64,000 bases of DNA from PGYR01 sp034670025 (lineage in GTDB: Bacteria > Bacteroidota > Ignavibacteria > Kapaibacteriales > UBA2268). Shown piece after piece: positions 1 through 8,705 of the stretch; the stretch's first letter is position 1; each line of letters begins with the position of its first letter. The position numbers were made by a program, and so were the translations under genes. The notes under the pieces were generated by a model that searched no databases, had not been told where the DNA came from, and saw only the letters and a list, made by a program, of their open reading frames with translations. The stretch covers positions 186,001 through 250,000 of the forward strand of contig JAXMOE010000003.1 in the NCBI GenBank assembly GCA_034670025.1. The letters run 5' to 3'.

Positions 1-60
1 GAAATAAAATTAAATATAATGATTACAAATATTATTTACAAATTATTTTATTTTAATATT

Positions 61-92
61 ACTGGGCAGTAGTTAATGCAGTGTTAATTTTG
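61..92 (+). promoter_or_regulatory. Candidate Bacteroidota-type promoter of the terminase gene (leaderless?)
   Basis: TAATTTTG at 85-92 matches the -7 element TAnnTTTG exactly. The -33 position, 20 bases upstream (ACTG at 61-64), is a poor match to TTTG. Transcription would begin within a few bases of the ATG at 97, so the message would be leaderless. No Shine-Dalgarno sequence precedes that ATG, which fits. The weak -33 element keeps confidence low. Confidence 0.4.
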
Positions 93-96
93 CTAA

Positions 97-1494
97 ATGA
101 AAAAACACAGAGTATGCAGACCAGAAACCCCACAAGTGTTAGCCAATCAGTTGCACGATGGTGGGTGGAAAAGAGCGAAACATTTGGACAAGATAGAAGA
201 GAAATTATTAGAAATATATAGTTCAAAAAATGATAGATTAATTGTAAATATGCCTCCTCGCCACGGAAAGTCTGAGTTAATCACAAAGATTTTTCCTTTG
301 TGGTGGCTAATAAACAACCCTAATGATAGAATTATTATATCAACTTACAATAGCAAGCTGTCCGAGTATTTTGGGAGAGAAATTTTAGATAATTTCAAGC
401 GAATTGCTTCGGATTATGGATTGTCGTTGAACAATTCCCAGAAATCGAAGTCAGAGTTTGTAACTAATGCAAACGGTAGCATGACCGCTGTAGGAGTAGG
501 CGGAACACTTACGGGCAAAGGAGCGGACTTGATAATAGTTGATGACCCAATAAAAAATGACAAAGAGGCAAACTCGGAAACCAGGCGAGACAGCTTGATG
601 GAGTGGTTCAACGCTACTTTGCTCACAAGGTTGGAGCCGGGTGGGGCTGTGATATTGGTGATGACCAGGTGGCACGAGGATGATTTGGCTAGGCGAATGC
701 TACAAAGCAAAGACTGGGATTCACTCATTTTTCCCGCTATTGCAACTAAGCCAGATGAATTAGGCAGAAAGGTGGGCGATGCTCTGTGGGAAGAGCGGTA
801 CAGCATATCAGATTTGCTGAAAAAGAAACAAGCCATTGGGCAGTATTGGTTTGCAGGGCTATATCAACAAGAGCCAACCCCAAGCGAAGGTGGATTGTTT
901 AACAGAGATGATTTGCAATATTTCGATTATCAGAATGGAATTATAATGCAAAAAGGCAAAGCAATAGCGCAAGTAAATGACATTATGTTTGCTTGCGATT
1001 TGGCTATTTCTACTTCTGATAAAGCTGATTACACTGTGGTAGCTATATTTACCTCGGATGAGCGGAAAAATCTGTACCTGATAGATTTGTATAGGGACAA
1101 GATAGTACCAACACGTCACAAAGATATAATTGCAGATCTGAACAAGAAATACAACCCAGTTCTGATTGGAGTGGAATCCGTTCAATACCAAGCGAGTTTG
1201 TTCTACCAGCTTTCGGAATTGGGTTTACCTGTTGTAAAGTTAGTACCTCGCAAGGACAAGCTGTCGAGGGCATTGCCTCTGTCCGCATTTGTTGAAAACA
1301 GAAAGCTATACATTAACAAGCAGATTGCAGCAATTACTGATTTGGAAAAAGAGTTAATCAATTTCCCCAATGGCAAGCATGATGATATTGTCGATACACT
1401 TGCTTATGCAGTAGAGATGATTATGAGAAAATCAAGTATTCAGCCAACTGGTATTGGTACAGAAAAATTGGAGGAATTTAGCTTGTTTCGGTGA
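97..1494 (+). CDS. Phage terminase large subunit (packaging ATPase-nuclease)
   Basis: TerL proteins drive DNA into phage or gene-transfer-agent capsids and cut it. The 465-residue protein shows both halves. The ATPase has Walker A MPPRHGKS at 52-59, Walker B DLIIVDD at 144-150, and the coupling motif MTRWHEDD at 189-196. The RNase H-like nuclease has Asp301 in FACDLAIS, a GVES motif near 359, and Asp429/Asp430 in HDDIVDTLAYA. All expected acidic residues are present and the length is normal, so it looks functional. The next Met is residue 52, inside Walker A, which supports the ATG at 97. Its stop at 1492-1494 directly abuts the end of a chromosomal glycosyltransferase gene on the other strand. 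No portal, capsid or small terminase gene is visible. Only 96 bases precede it, so it may be the edge of a prophage, a gene-transfer-agent cluster, or a lone remnant. Confidence 0.93.
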   Translation: MKKHRVCRPETPQVLANQLHDGGWKRAKHLDKIEEKLLEIYSSKNDRLIVNMPPRHGKSELITKIFPLWWLINNPNDRIIISTYNSKLSEYFGREILDNFKRIASDYGLSLNNSQKSKSEFVTNANGSMTAVGVGGTLTGKGADLIIVDDPIKNDKEANSETRRDSLMEWFNATLLTRLEPGGAVILVMTRWHEDDLARRMLQSKDWDSLIFPAIATKPDELGRKVGDALWEERYSISDLLKKKQAIGQYWFAGLYQQEPTPSEGGLFNRDDLQYFDYQNGIIMQKGKAIAQVNDIMFACDLAISTSDKADYTVVAIFTSDERKNLYLIDLYRDKIVPTRHKDIIADLNKKYNPVLIGVESVQYQASLFYQLSELGLPVVKLVPRKDKLSRALPLSAFVENRKLYINKQIAAITDLEKELINFPNGKHDDIVDTLAYAVEMIMRKSSIQPTGIGTEKLEEFSLFR

Positions 1495-2808
1495 TTATTC
1501 TACGATACTATCCAACAATCCTGCCAGCTTTTCAGAGGCGTTTTTCCTTTCGTATTGCTCTATTTTTTTGTCATTCGGTTCGTATAATTGTTCACCTGTT
1601 TTCCAAGCATTGTAAAATTCTAAGAAGTTTTCGGCTATTCTGTCTATCTGATTTTGGTGAGCTACTAAGCCAGACTCAGTTTCGTAAATCAAATCAGCAA
1701 TTGCTGATTGTAGCGGTGCAATAGCAAGCAAAGGCCGTTTAGTACCGAGGTACTCATAGACCTTGCCTGGTACTATCTCTTGGCTTTCTTTTGCTTCGTC
1801 AACTATCAGTAGTAATGCTTCTGATTTGAGCAAATAGCTGATGCTTTCGCTGTGTGGCAGATAGCCAATTTTAGTAATTTTGTCCGAAAAACTCACCGAG
1901 TCGAACATCTCTTCCACTTCTGCACCAAAGCGTCCAACGAATGTCAGATTCAAATCGTTTGAGTCAACTTTGCCCGATTTTATCAATTTTTCAATTGCTT
2001 CGAATAGCTGTTTTGGGTTTCTTCTGCCGTAAAGCGAACCAGTGTAAGTCAGAGTGAACTTTTCGTTTCTGCTGTATTCTATATCTGGGAAGTCGGTTGA
2101 GTCATATCCATTTGGGACGTGGTAAAATTTCTGCTCATCCAAATCACTATATTTACCAAGTGCATCTTTAATTATTCCTTGCCACGCTGCTTCTACTGCA
2201 GTTGCATTTTTGAATACGCTGTGTTCTAATTTCCTATCTATTGCAGCAGGTAAAAACCAACGGTTGGGTGTAGTGAGGAATCCAGTCCAAGGATCACGGA
2301 AACCAGCCACCCAAGGAAGCTTTGTTTTGCTCTGCAATTTGTTTGCAATAACGGAGCAAGTGTATGGCGGAGAGCTACTATATATAGCATCTATATCATA
2401 TTTTTCTAATATAGCTTCTGCTTCTTTTATTGCAGAAAAATACCATCCAATTCGTGCATCGGGTATGAACATAGTCGCTCTTATTTGCTCTGCAACTTTG
2501 TCCATAAACTTACTTTCTTGCCCTTCTTTCTTGATGTTATTTACATCTATAGCTTCCCCTTTTTTCCTTCCAGTGAACTTTCTGTAAAGGTCGTAGGGCT
2601 CATATATCTTACTTTTGTGGACTATCGTGCCTTCTGGTATTTCTTTTAGTAATGACTCGTCTATGGCTTGGTATTCGCCATTTTTAACTGTTAATACGAT
2701 TGGGTTCCAACCATAATCAGGCAGGTACTTTATGTGTTTTAGCACTCTTTGTACACCTGGGCCACCAGAGGGAGGGAAGTAATAAGCTATAATTAGTAAG
2801 TTTTTCAA
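1495..2808 (-). CDS. Glycosyltransferase, GT4-like (GT-B fold)
   Basis: Probably transfers a sugar from a nucleotide donor onto a surface polysaccharide or lipid; the acceptor cannot be told. The N-terminus has the first GT-B strand and glycine loop (YYFPPSGGPGVQR, residues 9-21). The C-terminal half has the donor-binding segment with a retaining E-x7-E motif (EIVPGKVYE) followed by YLGTKRPLLAIAP. At 437 residues it is normal for GT4. The start codon is TTG (2806-2808), placed immediately after the stop of the amidotransferase gene. GAAGG lies four bases upstream on the minus strand, and the first beta-strand requires this start. It is the last gene of a five-gene minus-strand operon, and its end abuts the convergent terminase gene with no terminator between them. 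Confidence 0.88.
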   Translation of the reverse strand: MKNLLIIAYYFPPSGGPGVQRVLKHIKYLPDYGWNPIVLTVKNGEYQAIDESLLKEIPEGTIVHKSKIYEPYDLYRKFTGRKKGEAIDVNNIKKEGQESKFMDKVAEQIRATMFIPDARIGWYFSAIKEAEAILEKYDIDAIYSSSPPYTCSVIANKLQSKTKLPWVAGFRDPWTGFLTTPNRWFLPAAIDRKLEHSVFKNATAVEAAWQGIIKDALGKYSDLDEQKFYHVPNGYDSTDFPDIEYSRNEKFTLTYTGSLYGRRNPKQLFEAIEKLIKSGKVDSNDLNLTFVGRFGAEVEEMFDSVSFSDKITKIGYLPHSESISYLLKSEALLLIVDEAKESQEIVPGKVYEYLGTKRPLLAIAPLQSAIADLIYETESGLVAHQNQIDRIAENFLEFYNAWKTGEQLYEPNDKKIEQYERKNASEKLAGLLDSIVE

Positions 2809-3489
2809 TTAACCTTCGAAGAAATTATTTAGAAAATGGGCGAATATTTCATTGTTCTGATCGAATATTTCATCTGAAAAAAAGAGTCTGTCGTGGTCTT
2901 GGGTGAATGGGCCCTCGTCTATATCGTCGAAGCAGTGGGCGTAGAGATTGATAAGCGAGTCCATAGTGTGTTCCAAATGGCATTGGAATCCGTAGCAATT
3001 GTCGTTCACTTTGAAAATCTGTACATCGCACTGTTGCGAAGTGCCTAGTATCTCTATGTTTTCGTTGGGGATTATCTCATCGCCGTGCCAGTGGAGAGTT
3101 TCTATTATATCATATTCGGGGATAATATTGCCACGGTCTTCGGACAAATAGACATCGAACCAGCCAATTTCTTTCTGTTTCATAGGGGCAATATCGCAAC
3201 CAACAGCATTGGCTACCAATTGTGCTCCAAGGCAGATACCTAAGACTTTTTTGTTTTGCCTGATAAGGTTGCTGATGAATTGTTTCTCATCCAAAAGCCA
3301 CAGGCACTCATCGTCATCATTAGCACTCATAGTGCCACCGAGGAAGATAAAGCCATCATAATCATCGCTGGGCATAGTGCCGTCTTTGTAAATGTGTATT
3401 TCTTCCAAATCGTGACCGCTATCTATTGCCCAATCGGCTATGAACGCTGGGCCTTCAAAATGGCTGTGTATTATTGCGGCTAATCTCAT
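2809..3489 (-). CDS. Class I glutamine amidotransferase (GMP synthase-like)
   Basis: A stand-alone type 1 glutamine amidotransferase domain of 226 residues, expected to hydrolyse glutamine or a gamma-glutamyl compound. Nucleophile Cys86 sits in the elbow GICLGAQ (84-90), the oxyanion region is GGTMSANDDD (51-60), and His171 and Glu173 in CHLEH complete the triad. The WHGDE motif at 134-138 is typical of the GMPS-like branch that also includes gamma-glutamyl peptidases. No synthetase domain is attached, so it is not GMP synthase itself. The ATG overlaps the rmuC stop (ATGA, 3486-3489), and its own stop touches the TTG of the glycosyltransferase. The true substrate is unknown. Confidence 0.87.
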   Translation of the reverse strand: MRLAAIIHSHFEGPAFIADWAIDSGHDLEEIHIYKDGTMPSDDYDGFIFLGGTMSANDDDECLWLLDEKQFISNLIRQNKKVLGICLGAQLVANAVGCDIAPMKQKEIGWFDVYLSEDRGNIIPEYDIIETLHWHGDEIIPNENIEILGTSQQCDVQIFKVNDNCYGFQCHLEHTMDSLINLYAHCFDDIDEGPFTQDHDRLFFSDEIFDQNNEIFAHFLNNFFEG

Positions 3490-4820
3490 TGCTCTTCCTC
3501 CATCGTATCGGCATTATCGTATAAAAATTTCCCTGCATCCATCTGATATTCAGATACTTTTTTTAATTTTCTGTGCATTTGTCGTGTTCTCACACCGACT
3601 AAGTCATTTATGTTGTTCTTTGCGTTTTCTAATTGATTGAGTGTGGTGTCTAACACATCACCAAACTTATCGAACTCTACTTTTACTGCACCCAATATTT
3701 CCCATACTTCACTCGAACGTTCCTGTATAGCAAGAGTACGGAAACCCATCTGCAAGCTGTTGAGGAATGCTGCTAAAGTGGTTGGCCCTGTTATATTGAC
3801 TTTGTATTTGGTTTGTATTTCGTGGAATAAAGTTGGGTCTCGCAAGACTTCCGCATACATCCCTTCGAATGGTAAAAACATAATGGCAAAATCAGTAGTT
3901 ACGCCAGGGTTTATATATTTATTGTTTATGTCTTTTGCATAAGTTTTTACTGCTGCATAGAGCTCTTTTCGTGCATTTGCTGCAGCTGTTTCGTTACTTT
4001 CTTCAAATGCTAAAACTAAACGTCTGTAAGAATCAGATGGAAATTTTGAGTCAATTGGCAGCATAACTTTCCCGTCGTCATCACCAGGCAATAGCACGGC
4101 AAATTCTACCCTTTCTCGAGTGTTTTCTTTGGTTTGGGCATTTTTTTCATAGAGTGCTGGAGCTAAAACTTGCTCCAAGATTTGTTCTAATTGATATTCG
4201 CCAAGCACGCCTTTCAGCTTTACATTGCTGAGGATTTTGTTAAGTCCATCAACGTCATTGGCTAATTGCTTCATTTCTCCAAGCCCTTTGTGCACTTCTT
4301 CTAAGCGTTCGCTTACTGTGCTGAATGCCTGAGCTATTCGCGATTCTAAAGTCTTCTGGAGCTTTTCATCAACTGTTTCCTGCATTTTTTGCAAGTGCTT
4401 GTTGTTTTCTTCTTTCAGGGTATTGAGGTTTTTATCAACTTGATTATTGAACTCATTTAGCTCTTGCTTTATCGATTCTTTTAGTTTGTCTATCCCTTCT
4501 TCATTCGATTGGGATAGGTCTTTTATTCGTCGTTCAAAGTCAATGAATTTATCTGTTTGCCTTGTTGATTGCTCTTCATTTCTTTTGAGCATATCATCTT
4601 TCAGGTTTGAGAAGTTTTTGGATAGCTCTTCCCTATTCGCTCTGAAATTATCAGCTATTTCGGCTCTCAGGTTTCTTTCGGACTCCGATTGAAATTCTTG
4701 CAATCGCTTGAATTTCTCTTCTATATCGGCAGCATTGTCAACAGCACTGGTGGGCTTTCTGTAATTCAGAAACACCAATATTAGCACAACAATGTTCAAT
4801 ATAAGAAGAGCAATTAGCAT
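3486..4820 (-). CDS. rmuC: DNA recombination protein RmuC homologue
   Basis: RmuC proteins limit DNA inversions at short inverted repeats and contain a PD-(D/E)XK-like nuclease core. The 444-residue protein has an N-terminal membrane anchor (about 1-20), a long charged coiled coil (about 28-190), and the conserved core from about 200 to 400. The core includes GVLGEYQLEQILEQVLAP and the hallmark PIDSKFP. A short charged tail follows. Length and architecture match E. coli RmuC. ATG at 4818-4820. It lies four bases after the small thiamine-binding-like gene and overlaps the amidotransferase by four bases, so translational coupling is likely. Confidence 0.92.
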   Translation of the reverse strand: MLIALLILNIVVLILVFLNYRKPTSAVDNAADIEEKFKRLQEFQSESERNLRAEIADNFRANREELSKNFSNLKDDMLKRNEEQSTRQTDKFIDFERRIKDLSQSNEEGIDKLKESIKQELNEFNNQVDKNLNTLKEENNKHLQKMQETVDEKLQKTLESRIAQAFSTVSERLEEVHKGLGEMKQLANDVDGLNKILSNVKLKGVLGEYQLEQILEQVLAPALYEKNAQTKENTRERVEFAVLLPGDDDGKVMLPIDSKFPSDSYRRLVLAFEESNETAAANARKELYAAVKTYAKDINNKYINPGVTTDFAIMFLPFEGMYAEVLRDPTLFHEIQTKYKVNITGPTTLAAFLNSLQMGFRTLAIQERSSEVWEILGAVKVEFDKFGDVLDTTLNQLENAKNNINDLVGVRTRQMHRKLKKVSEYQMDAGKFLYDNADTMEEEQ

Positions 4821-4824
4821 AGTT

Positions 4825-5064
4825 TTAGTCCGAACCTTTTATGATTTTGATGATGAAAGCAGCCCTGTTTTCCTCAAACGCGTTGGGCACTTCTTTTTTC
4901 AGCAAATCAAATATTATATCGCTTTCGCCACGGATTTGTGTGCTCATTTTGTTTGTTTCTACTTCTAGTCCTTCGGTAGAGTTAACAGCATTGATAAAGC
5001 TTTTTATCGGCTTTATATAATCTTCGTTCAGCGGATATAAGCTAATGTCTATTGATATTCTCAT
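4825..5064 (-). CDS. Small thiamine-binding-like protein (MTH1187/YkoF family)
   Basis: A 79-residue single-domain protein resembling the ferredoxin-like MTH1187/YkoF thiamine-binding fold. It starts with a strand like ISIDISLYPLNEDY, then a helix, then GLEVETNKMSTQIRGESD, which matches the family pattern of a hydrophobic strand followed by an MxT and EG/RGE segment. The family binds thiamine or its pyrimidine moiety as a dimer or tetramer, but the exact role is unsettled. It lies 20 bases downstream of ychF and 4 bases upstream of rmuC in the same operon. Neither neighbour explains a vitamin role. A thiamine pyrophosphokinase gene lies 25 kb away in the window. Confidence 0.72.
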   Translation of the reverse strand: MRISIDISLYPLNEDYIKPIKSFINAVNSTEGLEVETNKMSTQIRGESDIIFDLLKKEVPNAFEENRAAFIIKIIKGSD

Positions 5065-5084
5065 AGTTCTAATCTTTTTTTTAA

Positions 5085-6194
5085 TTACACATTGAATCTA
5101 AAGTGAACGACATCACCATCTTGTACTATATAATCGCGGCCTTCTATTCTTAGCTTGCCCAGTTCTTTTATCTTTTGCTCACTTTCCAATTCAAAAAGGT
5201 CTGTGCAGTGATAAATCTCTGCTTTGATAAATCCTTTTTCAAAATCTGTATGTATTACTCCAGCAGCTTGTGGTGCAGTGCTACCATCTTTGAAAGTCCA
5301 CGCGCGCACCTCTTTCTCGCCAGCAGTAAAGTAAGTTTTTAGGTTTAGTAGCTCGTACCCTTTGCGAATTAGCTTGTCCAATCCACTTTCCTGTAGCCCC
5401 ATTTCTTGTAAGAATTCCGTTTTTTCTTCTGCAGTGTCGAGCCCAGCAATTTCTGATTCTAATTTACCACAGATAACAACTACTTCGCTGTCGTTTTGTT
5501 TAGCAAATTCACGTACTTTTTGGACGTAATCGTTTTCGCCTTGCAGGTCATCTTCGTCAACATTACAGCAATAAACTTGTGGCTTCAAGGTAATCAAATG
5601 TAAATCTTTTACAGCATTTTGCTCGTCTTCGCTCAAACCTAATCCTCGTGCTGGTTGTCCTTGGTTAAGCGTTTCGGCTAACTTTTCATAAATCGGGTCC
5701 AACTGTCTTGCCAAATCAACAGCTTTCTTATCGCTCGATTTGAATACTTTTGCGTTCTTCTCTTTTCTCTTTAGTACAGATTCCAAGTCTGCAAGAGCAA
5801 GCTCTGTTTCTATTGTTTCTATGTCACGAATTGGGTTTATATTTCCGTCAACGTGGACTATATTTTCATTGTCAAAACAGCGTACAACGTGGACTATAGC
5901 CCCAACTTGTCTGATATTACCAAGGAACTGATTGCCGAGCCCTTCCCCTTTGGAAGCCCCCTTTACCAATCCAGCTATATCAACAAATTCTACGATAGTT
6001 GGTATTACTTTTTGTGGTTTGATGTAGCCAGTAATTTTTTGTAATCTCTCGTCTGGTACTTCTACCACTCCTACGTTTGGCTCAATAGTACAGAAAGGAT
6101 AGTTTGCTGCCTCAGCTGGTGCTGAAGTCAATGCTTGAAAAATAGTAGATTTGCCCACGTTTGGCAATCCAACTATACCGCAATTCAATGACAT
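5085..6194 (-). CDS. ychF: Redox-regulated ATPase YchF (Obg-like)
   Basis: Ribosome-associated P-loop ATPase of the Obg family, prefers ATP over GTP, and is linked to oxidative stress responses. G1 is GLPNVGKST at 9-17, G3 is DIAGLVKGASKGEGLGN, and the YchF-type NVDE replaces the NKxD base-specificity motif. The central coiled-coil arm and C-terminal TGS domain are present, ending in the conserved DYIVQDGDVVHFRFNV. At 369 residues it is full length. It is the first gene of the operon that continues to 1495. Upstream on the minus strand a weak TTTA-N21-TAATTTCG could serve as a promoter. Confidence 0.97.
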   Translation of the reverse strand: MSLNCGIVGLPNVGKSTIFQALTSAPAEAANYPFCTIEPNVGVVEVPDERLQKITGYIKPQKVIPTIVEFVDIAGLVKGASKGEGLGNQFLGNIRQVGAIVHVVRCFDNENIVHVDGNINPIRDIETIETELALADLESVLKRKEKNAKVFKSSDKKAVDLARQLDPIYEKLAETLNQGQPARGLGLSEDEQNAVKDLHLITLKPQVYCCNVDEDDLQGENDYVQKVREFAKQNDSEVVVICGKLESEIAGLDTAEEKTEFLQEMGLQESGLDKLIRKGYELLNLKTYFTAGEKEVRAWTFKDGSTAPQAAGVIHTDFEKGFIKAEIYHCTDLFELESEQKIKELGKLRIEGRDYIVQDGDVVHFRFNV

Positions 6195-6265
6195 ATTATT
6201 TTCTCTTTTTTGTTGTTATTTTAACTACGAAATTAATATATATTTATGCTAATTGCTAAAATATA

Positions 6266-7771
6266 CTATTCGGAGTTGTTTGACGGCAGAACGATAATGA
6301 ATTTGGTACCTCTACCGACTTGGCTATCAAAGTCAATAGTACCGTTGAGTGATTCCACATATCTTTTGGTTATAGGTAAACCCAATCCTGTACCTGCGTT
6401 ACCTATTGTATTCTCACCCCTGTAGAATGGTTCAAAGACTTTATCTCTGTCGTTTTGGGTTATTCCTATGCCTTTGTCTGCAATGCAAATGCTTACATTG
6501 TTTTCTACATCTTCTATAGTGACAACGATTTTTGGGTTTTCACTGGAATAAGTGATTGCATTTTTTATTATATTATTTAAAACTAACCTTAATTTTCTTG
6601 AATCAGTATTAATAAAAAATGGCGAATAGGGAGAATCTATGGTGTAGTGAATATCAGTGCCATTTTTACCTTTAAAATTTGCCACTACTGTATTAATCTG
6701 ATGTACAAGATCTACCTCTTTTAGGATTTCATCTTGGTTGATGTTTTCACTGTGCCCAAATCGGATAACTTCTTCTAATAGGTTGGTCATACTTTCTACG
6801 GCACCATTTATCTTATCTAAGCTATTTGCAAATTTGATTTTATCGTTCACTTCAAAGTATTTGCCAATTAAATAAGTGCTATTCATAAGAACAGTTAGTG
6901 GGGTTCTATATTCGTGGGAAATCATAGCTATAAATTTAGATTTCATTTCATTGACGGCTTTCTCTTTTTCTAATGAAAGAATAAGTTCTTCTCTTGTTTT
7001 TAGTAATTCATTTTCGGTATTCTTTCTTGTAACAATCTCATTTTGTAAGTCTGTTAGTGTTTCTTTTATTCCTTCTTCCTGAACTTCTACTTTGTCAGTA
7101 AGTGCAGAATTTGCTTCTAATAGTTCTTCTTTCAATTTACTGATTTCATCAACTTTAGAAGAAAGCTCACTATTTGCTGATTCTAATTTTTGCTTTTCCT
7201 GATGAAGTTCATCTTGCGTGGACTGTACTTTTAGAAGGGATTTGGCTAATCTTTTTATTAGTCTTTCATTGACATACAAGATACCAGCTATTAGAAACAA
7301 GGCACTATTTATATACTTTGCAAGGTAACCGTAGCCAGCCAGTTCCCTGATAGCAGGAACAAACTGATATTCATAGTTTACAAACCACAGCCCAAGAGTT
7401 ATAGCATATAATATACCTAATGGTATGAATCTCTTTAAATCGAAGAAAGTAACGCAGAAAAAAATACCAAAGATAAGCCACAATATCCCGATGGTTATAT
7501 CACCTTCTAACACCAGAACTGTCAATGAAATAATGTAAGTAACGGCTATGAGGTACCAAACTCGTGTGTAGTAGGGTAATTTTTTTGTGTAAGCACCATA
7601 AACTCCCAGAGAATATGCAACAACATATATTGCTGTTTGCAAGTACATTCCGCTTAGGAAGGTAATAGTTCCAGATATTAATAGGGTAAAAAATCCGAAC
7701 TTAACTGCGAAGTCGAATATGTTGTCTAATAAATCCTTTTTCCAGGGTTCTAAATTGTATTCTTTATTCAC
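6266..7771 (-). CDS. Membrane sensor histidine kinase, orphan
   Basis: A 501-residue kinase with about six hydrophobic helices between residues 24 and 170 forming an unrecognised membrane sensor. A heptad-rich coiled coil follows (about 180-270). The transmitter has His286 in the H-box (ISHEYRTPL), the N-box LVLNNIIKNAITYSSE, G1 DKGIGI and G2 GTGLGLPITK near the C-terminus. All catalytic boxes are intact. No receiver or HPt domain is fused, and no response regulator lies beside it, so its partner is elsewhere. The start is GTG (7769-7771), since the next in-frame Met lies inside the membrane region. Divergent from nadC with 63 bases between them. The signal sensed is unknown. Confidence 0.9.
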   Translation of the reverse strand: MNKEYNLEPWKKDLLDNIFDFAVKFGFFTLLISGTITFLSGMYLQTAIYVVAYSLGVYGAYTKKLPYYTRVWYLIAVTYIISLTVLVLEGDITIGILWLIFGIFFCVTFFDLKRFIPLGILYAITLGLWFVNYEYQFVPAIRELAGYGYLAKYINSALFLIAGILYVNERLIKRLAKSLLKVQSTQDELHQEKQKLESANSELSSKVDEISKLKEELLEANSALTDKVEVQEEGIKETLTDLQNEIVTRKNTENELLKTREELILSLEKEKAVNEMKSKFIAMISHEYRTPLTVLMNSTYLIGKYFEVNDKIKFANSLDKINGAVESMTNLLEEVIRFGHSENINQDEILKEVDLVHQINTVVANFKGKNGTDIHYTIDSPYSPFFINTDSRKLRLVLNNIIKNAITYSSENPKIVVTIEDVENNVSICIADKGIGITQNDRDKVFEPFYRGENTIGNAGTGLGLPITKRYVESLNGTIDFDSQVGRGTKFIIVLPSNNSE

Positions 7772-7774
7772 TTA

Positions 7775-7806
7775 TTTTAACTAATTCTTTCTTTTGATTA
7801 AATTTG
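7775..7806 (+). promoter_or_regulatory. Candidate Bacteroidota-type promoter of nadC
   Basis: TAAATTTG at 7799-7806 is a perfect TAnnTTTG element. TTTT at 7775-7778, with a 20-base spacer, is a one-mismatch -33 element. Transcription would start about 24 bases before the nadC ATG. Confidence 0.55.
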
Positions 7807-7834
7807 TAGTGTTAATATAAAAAAAAAATTTAGA

Positions 7835-8692
7835 ATGATAAGATATAATCAAATAAAAGAAATCCCATTGGATTACATAAAATCCAAATTAGACGAATAT
7901 TTGGAAGAAGATTCCCCCAATGGTGACGTTACAACTTTAAGCACCGTCCACCCAGAATCGAGTTCGGTTGCTCTAATTATAGCTAAAGATGATATGGTTT
8001 TGTCGGGCAGAAATGTAGTAGAAGCAATATTCGATAGTAATACTAATATTGAATTTTACTTTTCAGATGGCGATTATGTTACAAACGGCACCACAATTGC
8101 CAAAATAGAGGGAAACTCTATTGAGATATTGAGAAAAGAAAGAATATTCCTTAACTTGATACAAAGAATGAGTGGCATAGCTACCATTACAAAAAAATAT
8201 GTGGATATTGTAAAACCTCATGGAGTAGCTGTACTCGATACAAGAAAGACTACACCTGGCTTAAGAATGTTCGAGAAATATTCTGTTTGTATGGGTGGCG
8301 GACAAAACCACAGGTACAGTTTATCAACTGGGATTTTGATAAAAGATAATCACATTGTGGCTGCCGGCGGAGTAACGGAAGCTGTAAACAATTGTAAGAA
8401 GTATGACAGCAGTTTGCAAATACAGATAGAAGTTGACGAAAAAGAGCAAATAAAAAATGCAATAGAATCGGGTGCTGACGGTCTATTATTAGACAATATG
8501 TCACCACAATACATAACCGAATGCGTAGCTTATGCTCGAGAGATAAAACAAGATATATTCTTGGAAGCATCGGGCGGTATTAATTTGAGTACTATTGCTG
8601 ACTATGCACCAACGGGAGTAGATGCAGCATCGGTTGGTGCTCTTACTCACAGCGTAAAAAGTGCGGACATAAGTTTAAAATTTAATAAATAA
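7835..8692 (+). CDS. nadC: Nicotinate-nucleotide pyrophosphorylase, carboxylating (quinolinate phosphoribosyltransferase)
   Basis: Converts quinolinate and PRPP to nicotinate mononucleotide, CO2 and pyrophosphate in de novo NAD synthesis. The 285-residue protein has the family signature DTRKTTPGLR followed by GGGQNHR (about residues 132-155). It also has the barrel motifs QIEVD, LLLDNM and EASGGI, and ends VGALTHS..DISLKF. All are in the right order. No nadA or nadB is in the window, so whether quinolinate comes from aspartate or tryptophan cannot be told. Followed by the ferritin gene after 13 bases. Confidence 0.96.
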   Translation: MIRYNQIKEIPLDYIKSKLDEYLEEDSPNGDVTTLSTVHPESSSVALIIAKDDMVLSGRNVVEAIFDSNTNIEFYFSDGDYVTNGTTIAKIEGNSIEILRKERIFLNLIQRMSGIATITKKYVDIVKPHGVAVLDTRKTTPGLRMFEKYSVCMGGGQNHRYSLSTGILIKDNHIVAAGGVTEAVNNCKKYDSSLQIQIEVDEKEQIKNAIESGADGLLLDNMSPQYITECVAYAREIKQDIFLEASGGINLSTIADYAPTGVDAASVGALTHSVKSADISLKFNK

Positions 8693-8705
8693 TAGAGAAA
8701 ATAAA

